Source: Pseudomonas capeferrum
GTDB lineage: Bacteria > Pseudomonadota > Gammaproteobacteria > Pseudomonadales > Pseudomonadaceae
Length of the DNA stretch: 64,000 nucleotides
Assembly: GCF_013523055.1 (NCBI RefSeq)
Contig: NZ_JAAMQM010000022.1
Location: forward strand, 44,602-108,601
Reading direction: 5' to 3'
The translations under genes were made by a program, and so were the position numbers. Numbering within the stretch: the first letter of the stretch is position 1; each line of letters starts with the position of its first letter. The notes beneath the pieces are model-generated. The model saw only the letters and a list, made by a program, of their open reading frames with translations, ran no database searches and was not told where the DNA came from. This document shows, piece after piece, positions 34,759 through 41,971 of this stretch.

Positions 34759-36828
34759 TTACTTGGGCGGGTGGATGATCAGTTGATGGAGCCCGATGCC
34801 AAGCAGGCGAGCATCTGCGCTGACGCCCAGCTGTTTGGGCGACGTTGGGGACGGGACCTTGATGATCAGGCTCTCCACATTGTGCCCCACGTTGCTGATC
34901 TGCAATTTGTGCGGCTCGATTTCCTTGCCGATGGTGACCGGGTAGCTTTTGCCATCCACCACGACGTCGAACGCCTGGCCTTCGTTAGGGCCAAAGGCCT
35001 TGGCATAGATCTCCAGTTCGAATGCCGATGGCAACGGTTGGGCGAACTCCATCGTTACCTTGTCGCCTGCGGACCATGTGCCCCAGCTTTCAGCGTCCGC
35101 CAGGCCGGTGATGTTGGTCACCGAGTCCGGCAAGGCAACACCGCGGAAATCGACCACCAAGGGATAGAGGTGTCCTATTTTCTTGGCGAGCGAATAGCCG
35201 CGGAATTTCATGACATGGAAATCGCCTCTGACGAAGTCGACATCGCCAATCGCCAGGATCCATTTCTTGTCGGCCGGGGTTTGCGCCGCCGTATAGGGCA
35301 CGCCTGGCTTGTAGGTGAGGTCCGGACCCGCGTTCAGGTCTTCCACCCAGTACAGTGCCCTCAGGATCTGGGGCGCGCTTTCCCCCACCACCAGCAGCTT
35401 GGACAGTTCGGCAGGCGACAGGTAGCTTTTGGCGAACTGGCCGGCCTTGTCGTAGGCGTCAGGTGTCGTCCGCTCGATGATGCCGATATTGGCGCCCACC
35501 GTGCTGACCGCCACGGACAACGGCAGGTAGGCGAAGATGAAGAACTTGGCGCCGGTGGCGACCGACTTCCACCACAGGACGATGGACAACAACGACAGGC
35601 AAGCCAGTACCACGAACGCTTTCTTGCTCAGCGTGTAGCCGCGCAACTCGGGGTTGTCGATGAAGCTCAGGGTGAACGGATGCATGCGGTTGGCCGTGGC
35701 ATAGATGATGGCCAGCAACATGACGGCGCCGATCGCGTACTTCCAGTACTTGTATGTCGCCTCCTGGGTGAGGTTGATCTGCGATCCCACTGCGATGAAG
35801 AGCAGCGGCAACATGAAGTCGTAGTACCTCATGTGGAGACGGAATGCCGTCTCCGCGGCATTGCTGCCGGCGACCGAGGCCGAGAACAGTGCCACGACGG
35901 CGATCAGGTTGAGCAGCAGGGCCAGGGTGCAGAAGGCGATCTTGTGCTCGGGCAGGACGACCCTGTTGGACAGTGCCTTGATGGTCACCAGGATCACGAT
36001 GGCGAACGCAAGGCCGAACATCAGGGCATTGGCCAGCAGATGCCCTCCCACGATGGAGGGCGCGGCGAGAAGGATGTCCAGGTAGCGTTGCAAGCTGGAA
36101 GCATTGGACTCCAGCGTTGTGGCGTAGAAGTTTCCGAACAGCGTCAAGCCCGCCTTGCCGGCAACCAGGTAGCTGAAGATGAACTTGGTCAGGAGCAGTG
36201 TCACGACGAAGATGGCGGCGTTCTTCAGACCTGTCACGAACCATCTGTCGAGGGCCTTGTAGGCGAAGAACATGATGCACAGGCAGAACGCCGGTATCAC
36301 GAACAATGCGTGGGGCTTGACCAGCGATGAGCAGCCCACGATCAGGCCGAAGATCACCCATTGCCGGGCCGTTGCGCGCGCGTCGAGGCTCAGGAAATAC
36401 CAGACGCTCACCCAGAAGGTGAAGAAGAACAGCGCTTCGGGCATGAAGTAGGCGGTGTAGATGTTGATGGGGCCAAGCAGGCTGACCGCCACGATGACCA
36501 GCGAGACCCGTACGTCGCAGAAGCGTCGAGCCGTCAGGTAGATGAACGGAGCGGCCGCTACGAAGAACAGTGCGTTGAAGAGCTTGGTACAGCCCATGAA
36601 GCCACTGCCGCACAGCAGGGTGCCCTTGTAGATCGACAGATACAGGTAGTTGGGGATGGAGGCCGCCGACAGCGGTAGTACCCTCGCCATGGAACTGTAG
36701 GTGTACTCGTCGCCCATCACGCTCGGGTAGATCCCGCTCGAACGTAATACGAGCAGGACCAGCGCGAGCACCATCATGCCCAGCACTGCCGCGGACGGCG
36801 TCAAGCGTGACCCATTAACTAGTTGCAT
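34759..36828 (-). CDS. Polytopic GT-C-like glycosyltransferase with C-terminal globular domain
   Basis: A 689-residue membrane protein. After helix 1 there is YPSVMGDEYTYSSMARVLPL, an acidic Asp40-Glu41 pair in the first outer loop as in GT-C enzymes that use polyprenyl-phosphate sugars (ArnT/PMT type). About 11-12 helices extend to residue 430. The last 250 residues form a soluble, probably periplasmic domain with beta-rich sequence near the end. It follows a GT2 synthase and a small flippase-like gene on the same strand, across a minisatellite, which suggests that it transfers the lipid-linked sugar onto a surface polymer. The exact family is not recognised with certainty. Confidence 0.7.
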   Translation of the reverse strand: MQLVNGSRLTPSAAVLGMMVLALVLLVLRSSGIYPSVMGDEYTYSSMARVLPLSAASIPNYLYLSIYKGTLLCGSGFMGCTKLFNALFFVAAAPFIYLTARRFCDVRVSLVIVAVSLLGPINIYTAYFMPEALFFFTFWVSVWYFLSLDARATARQWVIFGLIVGCSSLVKPHALFVIPAFCLCIMFFAYKALDRWFVTGLKNAAIFVVTLLLTKFIFSYLVAGKAGLTLFGNFYATTLESNASSLQRYLDILLAAPSIVGGHLLANALMFGLAFAIVILVTIKALSNRVVLPEHKIAFCTLALLLNLIAVVALFSASVAGSNAAETAFRLHMRYYDFMLPLLFIAVGSQINLTQEATYKYWKYAIGAVMLLAIIYATANRMHPFTLSFIDNPELRGYTLSKKAFVVLACLSLLSIVLWWKSVATGAKFFIFAYLPLSVAVSTVGANIGIIERTTPDAYDKAGQFAKSYLSPAELSKLLVVGESAPQILRALYWVEDLNAGPDLTYKPGVPYTAAQTPADKKWILAIGDVDFVRGDFHVMKFRGYSLAKKIGHLYPLVVDFRGVALPDSVTNITGLADAESWGTWSAGDKVTMEFAQPLPSAFELEIYAKAFGPNEGQAFDVVVDGKSYPVTIGKEIEPHKLQISNVGHNVESLIIKVPSPTSPKQLGVSADARLLGIGLHQLIIHPPK

Positions 36829-36994
36829 AGTGCTCTCTTCTCCAACTGAACCCGTGCCTCGTTGCTTGCACTTTCATGGAACAAATTTATCTCGCTGATT
36901 TTCAATGATTTCAGGCCTGCTGCCGTATCTGCTGATGGCGGTCGTCGCCGATGCGATTTACCTGCCCTGCCACCCTCTGGGTATGGCAAGGGCT

Positions 36995-37030
36995 TCGCCC
37001 TTTTCGCGGGTAAACCCGCTCCCACAGGGA
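36995..37030 (+). repeat. REP element at the head of the minisatellite
   Basis: A single REP of the TTCGCGGGTAAACCCGCTCC type followed by CACAGGGA, the same family as 12532-12563. Its CTCCCACAGGGA tail is also the first unit of the 12-bp array that follows. Confidence 0.85.
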
Positions 37031-37378
37031 CTCCCAGAGGGACTTCCAATGGGATTTCCACAAGGACTTCCACAGGGACTTCCATAGGGTTTTCCACAAG
37101 GACTTCCATAGGGATTTCCATAGGGATTTCCATAGGGTTTTCCACAAGGACTTCCATAGGGATTTCCATAGGGTTTTCCACAAGGACTTCCATTGGGATT
37201 TCCATTGGGTTTTCCACAGGGACTTCCATAGGGTTTTCCACAAGGACTTCCACAGGGATTTCCATAGGGTTTTCCACAAGGACTTCCACAGGGACTTCCA
37301 TAGGGTTTTCCACAAGGACTTCCATTGGGATTTCCATAGCGTTTTCCACAAGGACTTCCATTGGGACTGCCACAGGTA
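37019..37378. repeat. Minisatellite: thirty 12-bp units derived from a REP tail
   Basis: Thirty consecutive 12-mers with consensus (C/T)TTCCA(C/T)A(G/A)GG(A/T) and no indels. The first two, CTCCCACAGGGA and CTCCCAGAGGGA, grade from the REP end into CTTCCACAGGGA, CTTCCATAGGGA, TTTCCATAGGGT and TTTCCACAAGGA. A higher period of 36 bp is common. Eight units create TTTTCCACA. Because 12 is divisible by 3, several frames stay open on both strands and give four-residue repeats (MEIP, MEVL, VENP), none with a good ribosome site. The array separates the small flippase gene (37454) from the GT-C gene (36828). Confidence 0.92.
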
Positions 37379-37416
37379 GCGGGGCGGATCCGGAAATGTC
37401 TCTGCGCGACAGCGCA

Positions 37417-37448
37417 GCTCAACGGCTCAACGGCTCAACGGCTCAACG
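37417..37448. repeat. Octanucleotide tandem repeat (GCTCAACG x4)
   Basis: Four perfect head-to-tail copies of GCTCAACG, ending 5 bp before the stop codon of the minus-strand gene at 37454. The unit is not a multiple of 3, but it lies outside the gene, so copy-number change would alter only the 3' untranslated part. Confidence 0.85.
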
Positions 37449-37453
37449 GATTC

Positions 37454-37795
37454 TTATGACTTCACGGCCAGAACGATGCCGAACATGATGAACGCCACAC
37501 CCACGAAGTACTGGACCTGGAAGCGCTCACCGAGAATGAAGTGACTGCCGATCGGGACCAGCACGAACGCCAGGGCCATGAGCGGATACGCCTTGCCCAG
37601 TTCTATCTTCTGCAGCACCCAGACCCAGGCGATGGTGGTTATCCCGTACAGGGCAAAGGCCGCGCCCAGGATCATCAGGGTCTTGAGATCGAAGATGGTA
37701 CCGGCCCGCTGCAGCGAGCTGGCGCTGAGCTTGAACATGATCTGCCCGGTGGCGATCCCTACCACGCACAAGAGTGCAATTGCGTACATCATCAT
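37454..37795 (-). CDS. Small four-helix SMR/EamA-type membrane protein (ArnE/F-like flippase candidate)
   Basis: A 113-residue protein with four helices: VVGIATGQIMFKLSA in helix 1, then LGAAFALYGITTIAWVWVLQKIELGKAYPLMALAFVLVPIGSHFILGE and a last helix. The WVLQKIELGKAYPLMAL segment is as in small multidrug-resistance-like proteins such as ArnE/ArnF that flip undecaprenyl-phosphate sugars. Its start overlaps the stop of the GT2 gene by 4 bp, so synthase and flippase are coupled. A true multidrug transporter is less likely in this context. Confidence 0.75.
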   Translation of the reverse strand: MMMYAIALLCVVGIATGQIMFKLSASSLQRAGTIFDLKTLMILGAAFALYGITTIAWVWVLQKIELGKAYPLMALAFVLVPIGSHFILGERFQVQYFVGVAFIMFGIVLAVKS

Positions 37796-38844
37796 CGAGC
37801 GGCACCCGGTTTGGTTTTGGATTTCAGGGTCGACAGGTGAAACGGCCTTCTCGGCACGGCTGCGATGTCCTGCCCCAGGAACGCCAGGATGAACTGGATA
37901 CCCAGGATGATCGGCAGGGCCGACAGCATGACCGTGCCCGCCGCCGTGGGAATGCCGGTGTACATGGAAGAGAGCCAGTGCGAGGCACCGAAGATCAGGC
38001 CCCAGACCAGCATCAGCAGGCCGATCGGGAGTTCGATCGAGGCCAGCGACATGTCTCGCAGGTAGTAGTTGTAGAAAATGCGCTTGCCGAAATTGCGCAC
38101 GTGCTTGACGAAGAACTCGCCTACCACTTCCGAGATCTTCAGGTTGCTCACTTCATCCCCGTACTTGGCGTGCATGGGCACATCGACCACGACCGCACGC
38201 AGGGTATTGAGCCTGAACAGGATGTCGGTCTCGAAGAAGTAACGGCGGCTGATCTTGGCGAACGGCAGGTACTGGGCAACGCTGCGGTGGATGGCGGTGT
38301 AGCCATTGGTGGGGTCGAACAGGTCCCAGTAGCCCGAGGAGAACTTGGTCATGAAGGAAAGTACCGCGTTTCCGAACAGACGGATCTTCGGCATCGCGCG
38401 GATTTCTTCCAGGTCGTAGAAACGATTGCCCTTGGTGTAGTCCGCCTTGCCTTCGAGGATCGGGTTGACGAAGTTCATGAGCAGGCCCGGGTCCATCTGG
38501 CCGTCGCCATCGATCTTGACGATGACGTCCATGTTGTCGGCGATGGCCGCCTGGTAGCCGGTCATCACCGCACCGCCCACCCCCTGGTTCTCGGGGTTGC
38601 GCAGTACCACCACGCGGTGGTCGGTGCAGTTTTTCTCTACATACGCGCCAGACCCTTCCGGGCAGCAGTCGTCGACAATGTAGATCCGTTCGACTTCAGG
38701 GCCGATTTCCGCGATCACACCCAGGATATGGGCGATCACTTTATAAGAGGGGATCACGACAGCGATCTTGGCTTGCCCTTCCCTGTCCATGGCATGGGTC
38801 ATGCCTGACGTGATCTGGTCTAGATGGCCGGTGGTCATAGTCAA
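37792..38844 (-). CDS. GT2 glycosyltransferase, dolichyl/polyprenyl-phosphate sugar synthase-like
   Basis: A 350-residue enzyme. The GT-A domain (about 25-240) has KIAVVIPSYKV, YIVDDCCPEGSG and the DxD-type KIDGDGQMDP motif; two C-terminal helices lie at about 275-330. It most likely makes an undecaprenyl-phosphate-linked sugar for the small flippase encoded next and the GT-C transferase downstream. An ATG nearer the core (residue 15 or 19) is an alternative start. The ending SKTKPGAAR overlaps the next gene. Confidence 0.85.
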   Translation of the reverse strand: MTMTTGHLDQITSGMTHAMDREGQAKIAVVIPSYKVIAHILGVIAEIGPEVERIYIVDDCCPEGSGAYVEKNCTDHRVVVLRNPENQGVGGAVMTGYQAAIADNMDVIVKIDGDGQMDPGLLMNFVNPILEGKADYTKGNRFYDLEEIRAMPKIRLFGNAVLSFMTKFSSGYWDLFDPTNGYTAIHRSVAQYLPFAKISRRYFFETDILFRLNTLRAVVVDVPMHAKYGDEVSNLKISEVVGEFFVKHVRNFGKRIFYNYYLRDMSLASIELPIGLLMLVWGLIFGASHWLSSMYTGIPTAAGTVMLSALPIILGIQFILAFLGQDIAAVPRRPFHLSTLKSKTKPGAAR

Positions 38845-38954
38845 TCTACCTGCTGGTCTCAGTCTACTGGTGGAGTCAAACGTGACTCGGCAAAGTCAGT
38901 CGCTTAAAAATTTGTTCGCGGACTCATCCGCGGTGAACATCGTCATTGCTGGCC

Positions 38955-39341
38955 TTAGTTCGCGGGGGCAAAGGCCCAGATCTTCATCACCAGGTAGTTA
39001 AGTACCGGCACCACGAAGATCACCATCAAAAGCCCGATGCTGTAATGCAACCCCGCGTATTCCACCGCCGAGGTGATGAGCAGCGTCAGCGCCAGCGACA
39101 CCAGGGACACCAACAGAAACCGCCGATAACCGGCGAAACTCATGGGCATCCTGAACGTGAAGCGGCTGTTGAGCGTGTAGGACATCAGGTTGGCGAAAAC
39201 GAATGCCACTCCGTTCGCCACGGCGGCGGGCGGCGACAGAGCCTCCATCAGCGCGACGACGACCAGCGCGTGCGCGAGGGTGTTGGCCACGCCTACCAGG
39301 GCGAACCGTATGAACTGGTGATACTTCTCGGGAATGATCAT
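38955..39341 (-). CDS. gtrA: GtrA-like flippase
   Basis: A 128-residue, four-helix GtrA family protein: FIRFALVGVANTLAHALVVVALM, then VANGVAFVFANLMSYTLNSRFTF, the family signature, and two more helices. It would flip undecaprenyl-phosphate-sugar made by the GtrB homologue, whose stop it overlaps by 4 bp. It is the last gene of the DUF6311-gtrB-gtrA set. Confidence 0.88.
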   Translation of the reverse strand: MIIPEKYHQFIRFALVGVANTLAHALVVVALMEALSPPAAVANGVAFVFANLMSYTLNSRFTFRMPMSFAGYRRFLLVSLVSLALTLLITSAVEYAGLHYSIGLLMVIFVVPVLNYLVMKIWAFAPAN

Positions 39342-40291
39342 CTTGTCTGCTTGATCACATCGCGCACGATATAGACGGGCCGGTTTTTCGACTCGGCGAA
39401 GATCCTGCCGACATACTCCCCAAGCACGCCTATCCCGATCAGCTGCACGCCACTGGCGAACAGGATGGTGATCATGATAGACGCATAGCCAGGGGTATCA
39501 GCGCCAAAGAACAGCGTCTTGATCAACAGATAGACCGCATAGAGGAACGACAGCGCCGATACCGCGCAACCCAGGTAAGTCCAGACCCGCAGCGGCGCGG
39601 AGCTGTAGTTAGTGATGCCTTCTATCGCAAAGTTCCAGAGCTTCCAGGTATTGAAGCTGGTCGTGCCGTGTTCGCGAGGTGCGACCTTGTACTCGATCAC
39701 CGTCGAGTTGAAGCCCACCCAGGCAAACAGGCCTTTCATGAAGCGGCGGCTTTCAGGCAGGGTCTTCAAGGCGTCGACCACCTTGCGGTCCATCAATCGG
39801 AAATCGCCGACGTCCGCCGGGATATTGATGTCGGAGATGCAGTTGTGCAGTTTGTAGAACCAGTTGGCCGTGATCTTCTGGATCGGCCGGTCGGTTTCCC
39901 GGTCGATTCGCTTGGCCAGTACCACCTCGGCGCCCTCCTCCCACTGCTGGATCAGGTCGAGCACCACCTCGGGTGGATGTTGAAGATCCGAGTCGATGGG
40001 GACCACGGCGTCGCCGGTAGCGAAATCCAGCCCGGCCGAGAGCGCCGCTTCCTTGCCGAAGTTGCGCGAGAGGTCGACGATGGTCAGGTAGGCGTTGTCT
40101 GCCTGGGCCTTGAGCAGTTCCCGATAGGTCTGGTCCCGGCTGCCATCGTTGATCGCGATCACTTCAAGGTCATAGCGCTCGCGCAGAGGCGCGAAGACCT
40201 GGTTGATCCTGGCAAAGAATGCCTGCACGCCCTTCTCTTCGTTATAGAAAGGCGATACCAGCGAGATCTTGCGCTTTTCGTTAGTGCTCAT
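39338..40291 (-). CDS. gtrB: GtrB-like bactoprenol glycosyltransferase
   Basis: A 317-residue GT2 enzyme. ISLVSPFYNEEKGVQAFF and VIAINDGSRDQTYREL open the GT-A fold, VVPIDSDLQHPPEV holds the DxD motif, RFMKGLFAWVGFNSTVIEY is the GtrB-type loop, and two C-terminal helices follow. The start at 40291 overlaps the upstream stop by ATGA; an earlier in-frame ATG would lie inside that gene. It transfers a hexose from a nucleotide sugar to undecaprenyl phosphate on the cytoplasmic face. Confidence 0.9.
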   Translation of the reverse strand: MSTNEKRKISLVSPFYNEEKGVQAFFARINQVFAPLRERYDLEVIAINDGSRDQTYRELLKAQADNAYLTIVDLSRNFGKEAALSAGLDFATGDAVVPIDSDLQHPPEVVLDLIQQWEEGAEVVLAKRIDRETDRPIQKITANWFYKLHNCISDINIPADVGDFRLMDRKVVDALKTLPESRRFMKGLFAWVGFNSTVIEYKVAPREHGTTSFNTWKLWNFAIEGITNYSSAPLRVWTYLGCAVSALSFLYAVYLLIKTLFFGADTPGYASIMITILFASGVQLIGIGVLGEYVGRIFAESKNRPVYIVRDVIKQTR

Positions 40292-41928
40292 CGGGAGGCG
40301 GTCTCCGAAGGTCTGATCCGGCAGACATGGGCAAAGTCGATCTCTTCGCACACGGGCTGGCGATCTGCGGGGAACATGGCCTTGGCTTCCTCGACCTCGG
40401 CAAAGTCGCCTTTCACGAAGACGTACAACGACTGCTCCTGCGGGGAAGCGGCGATTTCGGCCCGCGTACTCTCAGGCGCACAGTTCGAGTTCGAGCGCGC
40501 GACGTATCCTGTGTTGATCTTGATACCGTGCACGACGGCATAGCGCATGGTCGGCATCAAGGTCTTGAAGATCAGGTCGGAACGGCCACATTTGAATTTG
40601 GGGAAGAAGTACAAGTACTGCACGTCATCGGCGGTCACTCGGTCCCACGCTGCCTGGTCCAGTACTGGCTCGGACTGGTGGTAGACGGTGTCGTGCATGC
40701 GGTGACGCAGCTTCGACAGGTCGGCCACCTGCAACGCGATCAGCACCAGCATGCTGGCCGCGAAGACCCGCGCACCGAGCTTGCGGTAGAGCATGGCGAT
40801 GGCGAAGATGATGACGCAATATCCCACCGGCCAGAAGAACCGTCCCGAGGCACGGAACTGCGTGGTGATGAAGTCCATGAACGCGGGATAGTGGAAGATC
40901 GCTACTTCACGCTGGCCCAGGTAGATGGCGTCGGACAGCGCATAGACGGTGAACAACACCATCAGCAGGGTCAGCGCCCAGTGCTCCTTGAAACGCTTGA
41001 TGGCAGCGCCGCGACCGATCACGAGGCTCAGCGCGAACGCCAGCAGCACGCCGAGGCCCAGGTAGTTGAACCCTTCGTACTGACCCGGCCTTTCCGCGTT
41101 GGCGATGACGAGGTACTTGCCGCCATAGAACGGCGCGAGCAGGTTCATCGAAAAGATGCCGAAACCGTTTTCCCGGGCGATTTCGGCCTTTTCCATGGGC
41201 AGGATGGTCAGGAACAGGCTCGCGCCGAGGATCAGGAACGGCAGGAACGCCCGGCCCAGCTCGGCGAACCTGTACCTGCCAGGGTTATGCACGCAGCTCG
41301 CCACGTAGATGGCACTGGCCATCACGAACAGGTAGATATTGATGTAGAAGCTACCTACCAGCAGCAGCGTCCATGCCCAACGCTGGGGCTCTTCCGTACG
41401 CCTGGCGCGGATATACAGCGCCAAGGCGCCCAGCATGATCCAGTGCGTCATCAGCGAGATATGGGTCACCCGGGTGGTGAACGCCGGGAATGTCAGCAGG
41501 CAGACGACGAGGGCTACCAGCGCCAGCCATGACTTGACCTGCAGTTCGCGCAGGATCCACCAGGCGCACACCGCCTGGCCGATGCATGACAAGGCCACCC
41601 AGACCCCGAACGGGTTGAAGGGTGCCTGGCTGGTTGGCACGAACACCTTCAGCAGCAAGGCGTACAGCGGGATGACGTCCATGAAGGTCGCGCGCGTGCC
41701 TTGCGGATAGTTGATGCTATCGAAGGCCAGCAGCGGATAGTTGAACGGCGCGCTGAAAAACGCATTGAACCCCGAGAAATACTGGGTGACGTCATCGACC
41801 TCCGTCATCCAGTAGGACGATGTCCCTGCCACGAACCCGGCGGGAAAATACCGCCATACGAACCACGACCCAATGGCCAGGGCCAGCAGCAAGCCGGCCC
41901 TGCCCGTCGAATCAAGCTTGATCCCCAT
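40288..41928 (-). CDS. DUF6311-type polytopic membrane protein (GtrC-like role)
   Basis: A 546-residue protein with about ten or eleven helices and a C-terminal soluble tail of about 120 residues. The outer loop after helix 1 holds SSYWMTEVDDVTQYFSGFNAFF with adjacent acidic residues, as in GT-C-type transferases. It is coupled to gtrB and gtrA, so it fits the serotype-specific third component that moves the flipped sugar onto the O-antigen. GtrC proteins vary widely in sequence, which is why the assignment rests on position and topology. Confidence 0.72.
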   Translation of the reverse strand: MGIKLDSTGRAGLLLALAIGSWFVWRYFPAGFVAGTSSYWMTEVDDVTQYFSGFNAFFSAPFNYPLLAFDSINYPQGTRATFMDVIPLYALLLKVFVPTSQAPFNPFGVWVALSCIGQAVCAWWILRELQVKSWLALVALVVCLLTFPAFTTRVTHISLMTHWIMLGALALYIRARRTEEPQRWAWTLLLVGSFYINIYLFVMASAIYVASCVHNPGRYRFAELGRAFLPFLILGASLFLTILPMEKAEIARENGFGIFSMNLLAPFYGGKYLVIANAERPGQYEGFNYLGLGVLLAFALSLVIGRGAAIKRFKEHWALTLLMVLFTVYALSDAIYLGQREVAIFHYPAFMDFITTQFRASGRFFWPVGYCVIIFAIAMLYRKLGARVFAASMLVLIALQVADLSKLRHRMHDTVYHQSEPVLDQAAWDRVTADDVQYLYFFPKFKCGRSDLIFKTLMPTMRYAVVHGIKINTGYVARSNSNCAPESTRAEIAASPQEQSLYVFVKGDFAEVEEAKAMFPADRQPVCEEIDFAHVCRIRPSETASR

Positions 41929-41971
41929 ATCAAAACGCCCCGATACTCTTTTTTTTAGGTTGGCTGGCGCG

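Noticed and set aside
34714..36330. 538-codon plus-strand frame antisense to the GT-C-like gene
   Set aside because: It has no domain and is rich in Gln/His/Asp, as expected opposite a membrane protein gene.
36819..37373. Long minus-strand frame through the minisatellite giving MEVL/VENP repeats, overlapping the start of the GT-C gene
   Set aside because: It starts with GTG without a ribosome site, continues through the REP, and other frames on both strands are equally open because the unit is 12 bp. It is an effect of the repeat, not a supported gene.
37019..37378. CRISPR array
   Set aside because: The repeats are contiguous 12-mers without spacers, and no cas genes are near.
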